Assembly: GCA_947044405.1 (NCBI GenBank)
Contig: CAMRHE010000205.1
Coordinates: 2,356,001 to 2,420,000, forward strand
DNA length: 64,000 nucleotides
DNA from: Leptodactylus fallax
Lineage: Eukaryota; Chordata; Amphibia; Anura; Leptodactylidae
Reading direction: 5' to 3'
Every line of letters starts with the position of its first letter. Position 1 is the stretch's first letter. The position numbers and the translations under genes were made by a program. Shown here in pieces: positions 34,693-46,640 of the stretch. Below the pieces are notes generated by a model that saw nothing but the letters and a program-made list of their open reading frames with translations, was not told the DNA's origin and searched no databases.

Positions 34693-35270
34693 CTAAATAT
34701 CAAAATCCCTTTCTAAAAGAATTTTTTGTCTATCTCCTCCATGTATGGGTTTAGGTATGTGTTCCACTGCCCAAAAACAAAGGGAGGAACTTGGATTTTC
34801 AGGATGCCAAGAAATGAAATGTCTGAATGCCCCAGACATACCAGATTTATTAGGATTATTACACTCTGCTATGTGTTCAGCGATATGCACTTTAAGGGGT
34901 CTGATGGTACATCCACCATAATACATATTACATGCCGAGCAATAAATCACATACACTGCGTATTTAGTGTTACAATTCATAAACCCTCTTATGGGATGTT
35001 TCTTCCCTTTGTCAGTTTTTTTAGTGATTTTACAAACACTGCCCCGAGTCATGCCACATTTACAGTATAGAACCCCTGTATAACCATGTGGGTTTTGATT
35101 CAGAAGATTGATCCAAAAACAGACTGGGAGAGAGGACAGATCCCAAGGATCTCCACCGTTTAGCAATAAAATGACAGCCTTGCTGCAAAATACCCACCAA
35201 GGTACTGTCTTGGTATAGAATAGGTAGGTTTTTATGAATGATGTTAATTACCTCTGTATACGTCTCGCTA
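34693..35270 (-). pseudogene. Penelope-like element: RT tail and GIY-YIG endonuclease
   Basis: The minus-strand frame 34693-35166 reads, in order: a Cys-containing linker (LYCKCGMTRGSVC), then KYAVYVIYCSACNMYYGG, the GIY-YIG fold start (here VYVIY...YYGG). Next come IRPLKVHIAEHIAE with the conserved Arg/His region, FRHF, and HGGDRQKILLERDFD. Upstream to about 35270, another frame gives HKNLPILYQDSTLVGIL, resembling the linker after the PLE reverse transcriptase. The Cys cluster before GIY-YIG fits the Neptune group. The frame stops at DFDI within a duplicated 'tatttagatatttagatat' tract, with the expected ending displaced into another frame downstream. PLEs use this nuclease to nick target DNA. 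The copy is 5'-truncated and inactive. Confidence 0.78.
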
Positions 35271-35285
35271 TACGCAGTACTAAAG

Positions 35286-35369
35286 CATACCTCCCAATCG
35301 TCCCGGATTTAGGGGGGACAGTCCTGGATTCAGGGTCCTGTCCCGTTGTCCCGCTCGACGGGAGGTATG
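35286..35369. mobile_element. 84-bp palindromic MITE-like unit
   Basis: Inverted ends CATACCTCCC and GGGAGGTATG enclose GC-rich sequence. It abuts the PLE truncation point, so it may have inserted there. No target duplication was identified. Confidence 0.5.
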
Positions 35370-35400
35370 TCCCGGCTTCAATTCATCTACAGCTGCGAAC

Positions 35401-35919
35401 AGTGTCGGACTGGGATGTCTAGGGCCCACCAGTGGAATTGTTTCTAGGGGCCCCTGCAGATCAGCGGTACCGAGACAGGGCGGCTAAAGGTAATAACATG
35501 TTGGGAGCCACGCTGCTCAACCACTATACCATGTGCACCACTGCACTACCTAAACCTACTGCTACACCTTGTATGGCAAGTAAGCAGCGTGGCTCCAAGA
35601 ATTGTTACCTTTACCTGTAGCCGCACTGTCCTGGAAAAGCTGATCTGCAGAGGTCCTGGCTGTTGTATCATCGCAGATGTAATATTGATGGCCTATCCTA
35701 AGGACAGGCCACCAATATTAGAACGATGGATAAATCCTTTAAAGAGGTTGTCCAGGCATTGGAGCAACCCATGTAGCTGGCGGGATGTGTAAAGTAAAAA
35801 ATAAGTAAATTAAAAAGCATACTCACCTGTCCCCGGCGCTCCGTTGTCCGCTGTCAGTGTCCATTCAGTCTCGTGCCGGCGACTCCTTGCTGGGAGTCCT
35901 GCACCTCATGTGATCGCTA
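35401..35919. repeat. Repeat mosaic: one hAT end, a hairpin and a TTAA-type end
   Basis: CAGTGTCGGACTGGG at about 35402 resembles a hAT terminal repeat, but no partner end was found. A hairpin 'taatattgatggcctatcct' / 'aggacaggccaccaatatta' lies near 35680-35722. From 35744, 'ttaaagaggttgtccaggca' matches the type of end seen at 3788. The second Tc1 copy starts abruptly at 35920. Confidence 0.5.
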
Positions 35920-37103
35920 AACTCCACTATGGTGAAGCCCAAAGAGCTGTGGAAGGACACCAGAAACAAAACTGTAGACCTGCACCAGGCTCGGAAGACT
36001 GAATTTTCAATAGGCAAGCAGCTTGGTGTGAAGAAATGAACTGTGGGAGCAATAATTAGAAAATGGAAGACATACAAGACCACTGATAATCTCCCTCGAT
36101 CAGGGGCTCCACGCAAGATCTCACCCCGTGGGGTCAAAATGGTCACAAGAACGGTGAGCAAAAATCCCAGAACCACACGGGGGGACCTAGTAAATGACCT
36201 GCAGAAAGCTGGGACTAACATAACAAAGGCTACCGTCAGTAACACACTACGCCGCCAGGCTGAAGTTTACTAGAGAGCATTTGGATGTTCCAGAAGAGTA
36301 TTGGGAGAATGTCATATGGTCGGATGAAAATAAAGTAGAACTGTTTTGTAGAAACACAACTCGTCGTGTTTGGAGGAGAGTGAATGCTGAGTTGCATCCA
36401 AAGAACACCATACTTACTGTGAAGCATGGGGGTGGCAACATCATGCTTTGGGGCTGTTTCTCTGCAAAAGGACCAGGACGACTGATCCGTGTACATGAAA
36501 GAATGAGTGGGGCCATGTATCGTGAGATTTTGAGTGCAAACCTCCTTCCATCAGCAAGGGCATTGAAGATGAAACGTGACTGGGTCTTTCAGCATGACAA
36601 TGATCCCAAGCACACCGCTAGGCAATGAAGGAGTGGCTTTGTAAGAAGCATTTCAAGGTCCTGGAGTGGCCTAGCCAGTCTCCAGATCTCAACCCCATAG
36701 AAATCCTTTGGAGGGAGTTGAAAGTCCGTGTTGCCCAGCGACAGCCCCAAAACATCACTGCTCTAGAGGAGATCTGCATGGAGGAATGGGCCAACATACC
36801 AGCAACAGTGTGTGCCAACCTTGTGAAGACTTACAGAAAACATTTGACCTCTGTCATTGCCAACAAAGGATATATAACAAAGTATTGAGATGAACTTTTG
36901 TTATTGACCAAATACTTATTTTCCACCATAATTTGCAAATAAATTCTTTAAAAATCAGACAATGTGATTTTCTGGATTTGTTTTCTCATTTTGTCTCTCA
37001 TAGTTGAGGTCTACCTATGATGACAATTACAGGCCGGCCTCATCTTTTTAAGTGGGAGAACTTGCACAATTGGTGGCTGACTAAATACTTTTTTCCCTCA
37101 CTG
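35920..37103 (+). mobile_element. Tc1-type transposon, 5'-truncated, with broken transposase
   Basis: Same family as 22970-24572 in the opposite orientation. The left inverted repeat is missing; the sequence begins 11 bases before the transposase ATG (35931). The right end ...TTTTTTCCCTCACTG stops at 37103, followed by TA (37104-37105). The transposase has the same in-frame TGA (36037-36039) as the other copy. It also lacks about 68 bases after CGCCGCCAGG near 36259 and has a frame change near 36615 (HTARQ, then a new frame). The C-terminal part, [16 protein letters not shown], is intact here, including the catalytic Glu. Confidence 0.9.
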
Positions 37104-37105
37104 TA

Positions 37106-38865
37106 GCTGGTCATGCATATATACATTTTTTATCATGACATGTATACAGCGAAAAGAGACATCCAAAAGTGGTAAATACGGTTTCATATCATTAGGATTC
37201 TAACATTTCAAGATCTAATTCCCCAATGGAAATTTCTTTGAGGACCCAACCCACAAAGTAATAGAAAGAGACACAATTACTTATACATTGATGCAATTAT
37301 CTTTAAAGCATCTTAGTCCTATACAGACAAGTCAGGCATGTATAAGAAGCCTGTAAGATATTGAGAGCCCTTGAAGTGCTGCATTAACACAAGTCTCATC
37401 CATAACACATGCTCATTGCTTGCTTTTCCATCCTAAATGCCGCTCTTGTATGCAAATAAATGGACACTATATCAGGGGAGTGACGAATGTATCCAGTGTT
37501 ACCAAGGAAACCATGTAATTAAATGTCCAACATCTGCATATACTGTGGAGAAGAAAGAATTTGTTACAATTAGATAATCTGATGATAGCAAAAAAAATAA
37601 AAAAATTCCCTTCCTATATCTGTATTCTTCAGTAATATTGTATTGGGTATTTCATGTTCTACCATGAGGAGAGATTTACCAAAAATTCAAGATTCAAAAT
37701 ACATCACACACAATTTCTTACAGAGAAGTAAAAAACCATATAACCAGTGGAACCAATAAAAAATTTTTTCTTCCATGTTTATTGCACTGCAATACTGGTC
37801 CAAAGCCAAGAGTGGCGCTGTTTATGGGAAAAACAAACCCTTCTCTTTAATCTCATGCAAACCCTCTAGCCCTTACCTATTAGTTTACTTGTGACTGGAG
37901 ATACTTCCAACTTTACCACTAATACGATGGATGGTGCTATACTAGTAGTTACATCCATGTCCAGAAACAATCACCTTCTCGTAATATAAATAATACAGAA
38001 GGGACAGATCTTATGCGCCAGTCCACAGGAGCTAGTGGGCAATACCACCTTAAAACAGATCTCCCGTATTGTGCCTAACAAAGTAACCAAGTATGCTTTT
38101 TGCAGTTAGACTTGGCAAGAGGGAATAGAGAGGACATAGCATCAAAGCCTTCCTGGCATGAGGACATTACTAACAAACTTGTGTTTTGCCTGGAAATATT
38201 ACGACTGTCTTCAGGTAAATCGAGCCTGCCCTGAATGTACTTGCAGGCTGATTTGCATATCCATAAAAAGATGATTATTTCTGCATTCTTCATTGGTATT
38301 TCTTCATTGGTTTCTGACCATAATGGTATTTTTCTACTTCTATTACAAGCCCTTACAAGTCACTATTATTGGTATGGGAGGAGTGTTGGACCTGACTCCT
38401 TTTAAGATTGGCACATTGAAAAATCATATTAGCTACATATTTTCCTGTCAACTTACTGAGAGGACCTGGTGGAACCTTAGATAAAGACACATGGTCGTGG
38501 TCCATCCACCTTAAATTCCATGGAATGTTCCACCAGGTCCTCAGAAGCCTCAACTAGGAGAGGTTGACATTCAAGGGACAAGTCTTTTGCCTGTTATCTA
38601 ACATGCAGCGGATTGTGAGCCCACTGTGCTACCAAATTGGTTTAGCCTGGGGCCACCTCTAAAGGTGTTGTTCCAACAGATTCTCTGGTTTTCACCTTTT
38701 AACCCCCATACAGGAATCTAGTCTACACTGAGGGAAGTCTGCCAGGCAGCTACATCCTGAGGTGGTAACGATTTGGTAACAGTTGACCAGGCGGGACAGA
38801 ACTATGTTACAGAGAATAAAAACAGAAGTTGGGTCTTACACAGGGATCCAGGGCAAGGCATAGGG
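37106..38865. other. No gene or repeat recognised
   Basis: AT-rich sequence. A small inverted pair 'gaggacctggtggaacc' (38459) and 'tccaccaggtcctcag' (38528) forms a hairpin near 38459-38545. No exon or RNA gene was seen. Confidence 0.5.
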
Positions 38866-38867
38866 CA

Positions 38868-39849
38868 GGAAGCAGAAGCCCAGAGGCTATAGGTATCAGA
38901 AGTATTGTAGAAGCCCAGAGACTACAGGTATCAAAGGTATTGCTACCTACAGAAGTATTCTGACGACTCTGCAATAGTAGGTCTCATCACAGACGATGAT
39001 GACAGGGAGTACAGAGAACTGAACCGGGATTTTGTGCACTGGTGCCAGCAGAACCACCTGAAGATTAACACTGGGAAGACCAAGGAGATGGTGGTGGACT
39101 TCCGTAAATGCAGATGCCCTCCTAAACCAGTGGACATCCAGGGGACGGGCATCGAGATTGTGAACACCTATAAGTACCTGGGTCTGCTCCTTAATAATAA
39201 GCTGGACTGGGCAGATCATATGGAGGCCCTGTACAGGAAGGGCCACAGCAGGCTCTACCTGCTTAGGAAGCTGAGAGCCTTTGGAATCCGGGGGGCACTT
39301 CTTAGGACTTTCTTCAACTCGGTAGTGGCATCAGCCATCTTCTTTGGAGTGGCCTGCTGGGGGAGCAGTATATCAACCAGGGACAGAAATAAACTTGACA
39401 AGCTGATTAGAAGGGCCAGCTCTGTCCTGGGGATCCCACTGGACCCAGTGCAGGTGGTGGGTGACAGAAGGATACTGTCCGTGGTGAGCTCCATGCAGGA
39501 GAATAAGTCCCATCCCATGCATGAGACTGTGATAGCGCTGGGCAGTACTGTCAGTGACCGACTGCTCCACCCTAAGTGTGAGAAGGAGCGCTATCGGAAG
39601 TCTTTCATCCCCACCACAGTTAGGCTGTACAACCAACATTGACCTAAGCGGAGATCATTACATACAGAGAACTGAAATATCTTTCTGCCTGTTAAATCCC
39701 CCCCCTCCTCTACTAACTTCCTATCTGTCTGTCTACTATCAATGTAATGCCTCTCACCTTGGAACATTCCTGTACATGTTGTATTTGTATCTGCTTATCT
39801 TTGCTTCTGTAACACACTGAATTTCCCCATTGTGGGACTATTAAAGGAC

Positions 39850-39885
<36 letters not shown>

Positions 39886-40030
39886 AGAATAAGCAGAGGC
39901 TAGAGGTATCAGAAGTATTGTGGAAAACCCAGTGGCCACAGGTATCAGAGGTTTAACAGAAAGCCCAAAGGCCACAGGTATCAGAGATATTGCAGAAAAT
40001 CCAGAGGCCACAGGTATCAGAGATATAACA
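38868..40030. repeat. Degenerate minisatellite interrupted by a LINE
   Basis: Units such as 'agaagcccagaggctataggt' followed by 'atcagaagtattgt' occur before (38868-38944) and after (39886-40030) the LINE at 38946-39885, with a period near 40-45 bases. The LINE split a pre-existing array. Confidence 0.75.
38946..39885 (+). pseudogene. 5'-truncated LINE (L2/CR1-like group), RT C-terminal half
   Basis: Reading starts directly at LQKYSDDSAIVG, where YSDDS replaces the usual F/YADD catalytic box. It continues without a stop through HLKINTGKTKEMVVDFR, YKYLGLLLNNKLDW, GVACWGSS and KSFIPTTVRLYNQH to a TGA at 39640-39642. The 3' UTR ends in an (ATT)n tract at 39850-39884, characteristic of L2-like LINEs. 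The open frame of more than 230 codons shows that this insertion is not very old. The exact clade (L2 or a Rex1/CR1 relative) is uncertain. Confidence 0.78.
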
Positions 40031-40165
40031 CAGACACAACAGGATTAGCATAAAATCAGTCCAGACAAATACTCCAGCATAACAGACAAAACAGAAGCAC
40101 GCATGCAAACGGAACAAGACCATGAACTGAACACAAGACATTGCTCAGCCAAAGTAAGACTAATG

Positions 40166-40433
40166 GCCCGTTCATACTTAGAAAAATGAAGAGGGATTTG
40201 AGGTAGAGAAATGTTGAAGCAGATGAATAGGCCTAATCAGTGGGGAGTCTTGAGCCATGGACTCTGCAGCTAAATCAGCCAACGAAAAATGTATTTTTTC
40301 AGTGTGCTGCTCCGATCTCTGCCTCCCATTGAATACAATGGACGGCATAATCGGAGTGAAATCTGCCACTGATTTTGGGGTGAAAGCCGCGTCAAACTCA
40401 GCAGCAGATTCCACTGTGTGAACGGACCCTAAA
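40166..40433. mobile_element. MITE with GCCCGTTCACAC-type ends
   Basis: Left 'aatggcccgttcatactt' and right 'gtgtgaacggaccct' are imperfect inverted ends. Internal wording ('cattgaatacaatgga', palindromic) is typical of non-autonomous frog DNA transposons. Target duplication not resolved. Confidence 0.5.
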
Positions 40434-40439
40434 GGAGCA

Positions 40440-41690
40440 GACTTAAATACATATAGACAGACAGGGATTGGCAGGAGGAAGTTTAGCTTGTGAAATCACT
40501 AATACTTAATGAGGCACGAGCACACACAAAGGTAGCTAGGCTGCTAGGTCTAATGGGAAGGCAGTACATCAGTAAATACAGATCTCTAGCATTACATTTT
40601 GTTTTTCATTCCTCATAGGTATCAATAGTCAAAAAAAAAAGTCATAACTTACCTCTGCCCCCACAGTCCTGTCTCATAGTATTATCCATAACTATTATCT
40701 ATAACAATCAGATACTAAGTGCAGTGGAAGGCGACGTATTAGCGTGCATGTAGTCAGTCTCATATCTCTATGATAGCATATCTCTACCTTCCCTTTCTGT
40801 GCAGACATTTAGGTATGTGATTGTCATGAAAGAGTAAAAATTGCAGGCACCATTGTCCTCAAATGCTTCTGATGGGTGACCCTCACTTGGGAGAAAGATG
40901 GCTTCTTCTCTCTAATGGAATGTGAATGGACGGCCATCCTATCCCTCCGACTGATGTTCTCTGCCAGCCCCAATTATCTCCCCAGCAGTGCTGTCTGTAG
41001 GAGGACAGAGAGGCTGAATAATGGAGGGTAATCATTTATAGGATGTAAAACATCACAGCGACCCCGCTCATACACACTTCGACTTTTCTACTCATCAGAA
41101 CAAATTTTTTATCATTGCATATATTTATCCTTGCGGGGCCCCAGGACCTTCAAGAGAAAAAAACAGGACGAATATTTCCAGAAGCAAGAACGAAAGACAT
41201 AATACAGTCTGTATTTTTCAGTATATAGTATAAAAGCACCAGCGGCCATATACATGAATAATATTCATTCTGTCCCTTAATGGATATCAAAGAGCAGTCA
41301 GAGTAGTAGTTTTCAGGGGTTCTTGCCTTCTATTTTTTTTACTTTCCATCTCTTACATAGCAGCAACGTATTCGGCAGAGATGTACACAAACTTTCTTCA
41401 TACACGTCAATTTTCTCTATGTGGCGCTAGGAAATCAAATAACCTACAAGTATGTATCTGAAGAATGGGCAGAAATCAAAGAACTGGAAGAAAACTCACA
41501 CAGACATGGGAAGAACAATAAAATTTAATTCCTTAAAAGCTCCTTAAACAGATTTTCTGCATTGGACAAATCCTACTTGCTAGATTGACTCCTGTGCTGT
41601 AATATTAGAGTCAATGTTGCAGTAAATGTTCAATTTCCGTCCACAGGGATAATTAAGCATTGCTCAACTAAACCAGTTTATCTATGTAAT
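40440..41690. other. No gene or repeat recognised
   Basis: Ordinary AT-rich sequence. No coding similarity, splice-bounded exon or repeat end recognised. Confidence 0.5.
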
Positions 41691-41695
41691 ACAAG

Positions 41696-42349
41696 TGTAA
41701 CGTCTCTGCCTGTCTGGGTCTCGGCGCCACCCTCCGCTCGCACGCTGTGGCGAAGGAGGCATGTTCGGTTTGATTCCTTGCGTAGGGTTCTAGTTGCTCA
41801 GTCTGAACATGGTCCTAGTTCCCTTGCTGTGTAAAGCCACACCCGTGTTCTGAGCATTGTTTCTCTTTGGACTGCATAGAGTTAATCTCTTCCTGGCCTG
41901 AGTGATTGACAGCCTGTGTACCTATCAGGTGTGGGGCTGGTCCCAGACTTTCTATAAACAGGTTGTCAGCCCTCTCATGGTCGCCGGTTATTGCTCTGAC
42001 TTTGCCTGCTCTCTTTGTGCCCTTGATATTGACTGTACTATTTCTCTGACCTTTGGATTGCCTTTTGACTATTCTCTTGGATTTAGATTCTGTACTGCAT
42101 CGCTCGTTTGTTACCGACCCCTTGGCTTCCTGACCTCTCTTTTTATCGTTTGTTTTGTCTTGTTCTGTTCTGTGTGTCACTTACCCAGTATAGGGCTTGT
42201 CTTCTGGTTGTCCTTTTACCGTTTAGGGTAACTGAGGCAATAGGAAGGGACAGTGGCTGAGGTGAGATTAGGGCTCACTTGTCTCTGTCCTTCCTCCCAG
42301 ACCCCTGCAGTAGTATCAGGGTATTGCTAAGGTTGGCAAGACCCTAACA
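41696..42349 (+). mobile_element. Solo LTR with perfect 5-bp target duplication
   Basis: ACAAG at 41691-41695 and 42350-42354 flank a 654-base unit that starts TGTAACGTC and ends CCTAACA, giving TG...CA termini. A TATA-like 'tctataaaca' lies near 41951. No internal viral genes remain, as expected after recombination between two LTRs. Its sequence is unrelated by eye to the LTR of the provirus at 52.2-64 kb. The + orientation rests only on the TATA-like box. Confidence 0.82.
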
Positions 42350-42354
42350 ACAAG

Positions 42355-44038
42355 TCTACTGGGGCAAAAGATACTCTTTGTAACCTCTCTATACTCTGAC
42401 CAATAGATGATGGTCCTAAACTCAGGCGATGGATTTGGAATTCCCTCATTATCAGTGCAGAAACCTGTTGGAGGAAGCTCAGGGGCTGGGATTAGTAGTA
42501 CATGGAATTGTCACAGTGATTTACATTCTACCAATTTCCTCCAGCTCGCCTCCTTGACTCGTCTCTAGTGCTGAAGGGACCTCCAGTGACACTGAGGCTG
42601 CTGGTAATTTTCACTTGGTCGTGTTCTAGATATGGTCAGCTTTCTTGAATCATGATGGTAGTTGGAATGCCCATGATGGTTGCGCTGTAATAAGACTTAG
42701 GAGGTGTACAGAAAACAGAGTATCCTGCACCTTTACTTGTAGTAGAATGCTGCAGTATAACAGCTTCCACAAATGGAGGTACACTTCTTGAAACTTTACA
42801 ACAATGAGTTCCTGAACTGGCAGTTGGTACACCCAGTTGCTGTCTGAACTTCCCTTACTAAGGTAGTCTCCACTCTTTCTGTGTGTCACGTTTTTCACTC
42901 ATAAAAGTTCCAAAAGGTTTCTACCGGTTCCTTCTGCAGGATTTATGAGGCCCATGTAACACTTATCCTCTGAGTCCAAATCTGGCATACACTCCATTCA
43001 AGTAGGGATAACATTTTCTCACCAGTCTGGTGCGTGGTGCAGGGCTACCTAAAAGATCTCCAGGCCAGTCAGGAGTCTATCTTAGCTCATTACCCTCTCT
43101 GTACATCCTCATTCCTGAAAAGAACAGAGAAGACTCTTGACCTTCTCTTTCTCCTAGAGCTTCCTGAGCATTAGTACCAAAACTCAGGAGAGATCACCAC
43201 TTTCAAATATATTCATATCCTTAGTGCAAAATTTACATACATGTCTCATACATGCGACCCATTTTAGAATGGAACCCCCTCACCCCAATAACCTGTTATT
43301 CGGGACAATTAGAAAATTACAAAGGGGCTACATCCTTTTATATGTGTCTATTGAGAAATTGGAAAAACAAAAAAATGTTCGTCTATTATTTGAACATTAG
43401 GCCATATGGACAGCAAATACTCAATGATCCTTCCACAGCTTTTGTATGGTTCAATGAAGTGGGACATACTGTGACATTTACCCTCAGATTAACCTTTTCC
43501 TCTTGCTCTGCAGTTGCCACAAAGCTGAGTAAATACACCAAGTCCCAAGATGTGCAGGACATGGCAGTCATAGGCTACAACATACAGAGCTGTTAAGATC
43601 CAAATGTGATTCCGCTGGACAAACACCCGAGAAACTGAATTGCTTGACCTTAAATTCCCTCAACACCTTACTTAATTTTTATTCATCCAGATTTGGTTCC
43701 AGTTCTGAGCTCAGCCACTATATGAACATCTTTTCTGATTTATTCTCTCATTATCTTTGTGGAAAGTTGGGTCTTAATTATCATAATTACCAAAATGTCC
43801 ATGTCTACAAGAGAGACTGTGGGGTCATGTAGGGACAGATGAGTCATAGGCTCAGAGTCTCTACATCATAGAAGTACTTGGATTTAAAGAGCCACAAAGC
43901 TTAAGAGTTATATACAATCCTTGACCTAAATACTAAGAGATATTTAGAAGACCCCAAGCAACATTCTGGCTGGGGGGTGGGAAGAGGGGGGTCATTTATA
44001 AAACCTGTCACAGCCACTATACAGTATTTAGTATGACA
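42355..44038. other. No gene or repeat recognised
   Basis: A 114-codon open frame at 43252-43596 has no recognisable domain and no initiation context, so it is not called. Nothing else noted. Confidence 0.45.
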
Positions 44039-44042
44039 TTAA

Positions 44043-44606
44043 AGGGAGTCTATCATTGAGATTTTCAATTTTTAGCTAAGGCTATATTCATGTAGCCTTC
44101 AGAAAGGCTATTATAGGCATACCTTTTATTTCCTGACTCTTGCCAGAATTTTTCAGAAAAAGCCTTTTTCTTGTTATGTAATTTTAGCTTCCACGGAGCA
44201 CAGGGGGCGTTCCTCGCGTCACTCTCTCTCTGCATTGCCGCCCCCTTCTTCCTTCTTGTTGACGCCTTCTTCTCCTCTTCTTTGCTTCTTCCTCCTGTCA
44301 GCTCGAACATGCGCGAGATTTCGTTCACGGCAATGGGAGAAAGAAGCAAAGAGGTGGAGGAGGCGTTAACAAGAAGGAAGAAGGGGCGGCAATGCAGGGA
44401 GAGGGTGATAATATGAGGGGTGCTCGAACAACAAGGTGAACACTTCCTGGGCTCTGTGGAAGCTAGTTTACATAAGAAGGAAAAGGCTTTTTCTGAAAAA
44501 CGCCAGCAAGAGTCAGAAAATAAAAAGTATGCCTACAATAGCCTTTATAAGGGCTACATGAATATAGTCTTAGCTAAAAATTGAAAATCTCAATGATAGA
44601 CTCCCT
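44043..44606. mobile_element. Long foldback MITE with perfect TTAA duplication
   Basis: TTAA at 44039-44042 and 44607-44610 flank AGGGAGTCTATCATTGAG and its inverted copy. The arms pair over nearly the whole length (about 280 bases each), including 'aattttcaatttttagctaa' and the inner 'aagcaaagaggtgg' region. Ends resemble those at 27406 (GGGAGTCTACC), so these may be distant relatives. Open frames within are palindrome shadows. Confidence 0.88.
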
Positions 44607-44689
44607 TTAAGTGCTTTATTTTGCAACATTTCAGCTATTAAATGGAATATAAGTATATGAGGAATGCCTTGTTCTTATATCTTTTAGAT

Positions 44690-44800
44690 ATTTTTTATGC
44701 TTACTTATATACGGTAGCACCATCATATTCCGCAGCGCTTTACAGACATTGTCAGTCACTGTCCCATATAGGGCTCACAAGCTACATTTCCCTATCTTTT
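44690..44800 (-). repeat. L2-type LINE 3' end fragment
   Basis: On the + strand 'gcagcgctttacagacattg' and 'tcccatatagggctcacaag' match the reversed 3' UTR wording shared by L2-like elements (compare 47327 and 49130). Confidence 0.55.
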
Positions 44801-46626
44801 AGGAAATGTTTATTCACTATCTTTTCTAGTTGCTTTTTCATTTCAGAGCATTATTTCTTTGTATATATAGAACCGCTATATTTCGTTGATGCTGAAAAAA
44901 GCATGGGGCTTCCAGATTGCAAGGGTCAGAGCAGGAAGAGGTTAATTGAATTGACGAAGGATGCCCGATGAGTAGACAGGGGCTTTTTCAGGATGCCTCT
45001 TGCAGAGGGTATTTTGCATCGAGAATTTTGCTTTAGTCTATTTATTGGAAGTTGGCGCTCTGTACCAGCGCCATGCTGATTAGGTGGGAAACCCTGTGAT
45101 GCGGAAGTGTGGCACCACAGCATTGTAGAAAGTGGTGGTTGTTGTAGTGGTACTGTATCTGCTGAATGAGTTCTTAGCCTTGGAAGATCACTTCTAAGGG
45201 AGTCTGCTGGGACTGAAAGACTTCAGAATTAAAGAGAACCAAGACTGGTGAGGTGGTGCCAGACTCATATCCAGGTTAGGCTACAACTAGCACTGGTGAG
45301 CAGCAGGTATTGGAAGGTTGTCAGCCCTGAGTCCTGAAGAGTGTCCTGGTTTGGCCAGGTCTGTAATATATGTCCACTGACCAGGATTGGCAAGATTGGT
45401 GTAAAATTACCACTGTCCTAGAGGTTTGTATGAGGGCACTACTGCCCTTAGGCCTCTGTAAAATGAAAAACACCAAAGAAGAATACATAGGAAAACATAT
45501 ATAAACGTATAACACACATTTTTAAATAGATCCAATAATAAAAAATAAAAAAAAATATCAAAAAACACAATTGATATCCTTACATGTGATGTATACCATC
45601 TCGCAAAACAAGACTATGGGTGGGGCTTGTCTAGGTTTTATTATGGGAGGTTTGGTGTTTGTTTTTGGCAGTGTACTTATTACCCTGCCTGTTTTCCATG
45701 TTTTACTTGGTCATATGGGTGGACATTTGTTTGCACATGTGTATGTGATTGTGTATTTTGGCATTGAACAACTCATTGGCTGACTATAGTGTGATGAAAT
45801 ATGGATGTATTATACTATATCATAAGTTATGTGTCTATTTTCTTATAGTTATAAGGGTTTTTTTTTCATTCCTGGGTATAGTTAGGAGATGGCCTTAATA
45901 TATTGTCTGTTCTAGAGTGCCTGTGTAAATAAAATGCGTAATCTAGAAAGTCCTGTGTAATTGGTATCCTAAGGGTTATGCGCAGACTAATGCTAATTCT
46001 ATGAGTGGTCAACAAATTAGCAAGCCAGGGTTCCTGACCATTACAGACATGGAAGCAGCAGACCTGGCTGATCAAAAAGTCTATATGTTGATCAAAGAAA
46101 AAATGACATCACAGGAGGGAAGTTGCAAGAATTAGCTTGGAGGTCAGGGGGTGCATAACTATGATGAGGTTCATGATAACAGTTGTTAGATACCTAGTGA
46201 ATCCTCTCCCAGAATTAACACCAGGTCTGTAAAGCTATTCTCATTTATTTACATTGTTTGCATGCACTGTACCTTTTTCATGTATATTACATCTAAAATA
46301 TAATAAGACTGTCCTTTGGCTGTAACGTTCGTCCACTTTTGAACAGTGTATATCGCTAGCTGTGTTACCCTGTTGTCCGCTAGGTGTGCGTAGTGTGGGC
46401 ATACTAGTGTCTCATCATACTGTAAGTGGCGAGTGCTGGTAGCTTTGTGTGGATGCATGAATGTAAAAGGGCACTTCCCTCCTGTGTAGCCTGGTGTAGT
46501 AGGTGAGTTGGAAGGGAGAAGGAAGCGGAGTACCCCTTTGTGCGTGTGTGTGGTGAGTAAGGTGAACAAATAACCCCCAAAATTGATATACAATGAGTGG
46601 ATATATCTGTGGGTGTGATCCCTGAC
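44801..46626. other. No gene recognised
   Basis: Mixed AT-rich sequence. An open frame at 45571-45783 encodes hydrophobic residues (GFIMGGLVFVFGSVLITLPV) but lacks splice context and is short; it is not called a gene. Confidence 0.45.
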
Positions 46627-46640
46627 ATATAGTTTAAATA

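Noticed and set aside
43252..43596. 114-codon open frame
   Set aside because: No recognisable motif and no gene context.
45571..45783. Hydrophobic 70-codon frame as a membrane protein
   Set aside because: Short, Gly/Val/Phe-rich from GT-rich DNA, with no flanking splice or promoter signals.
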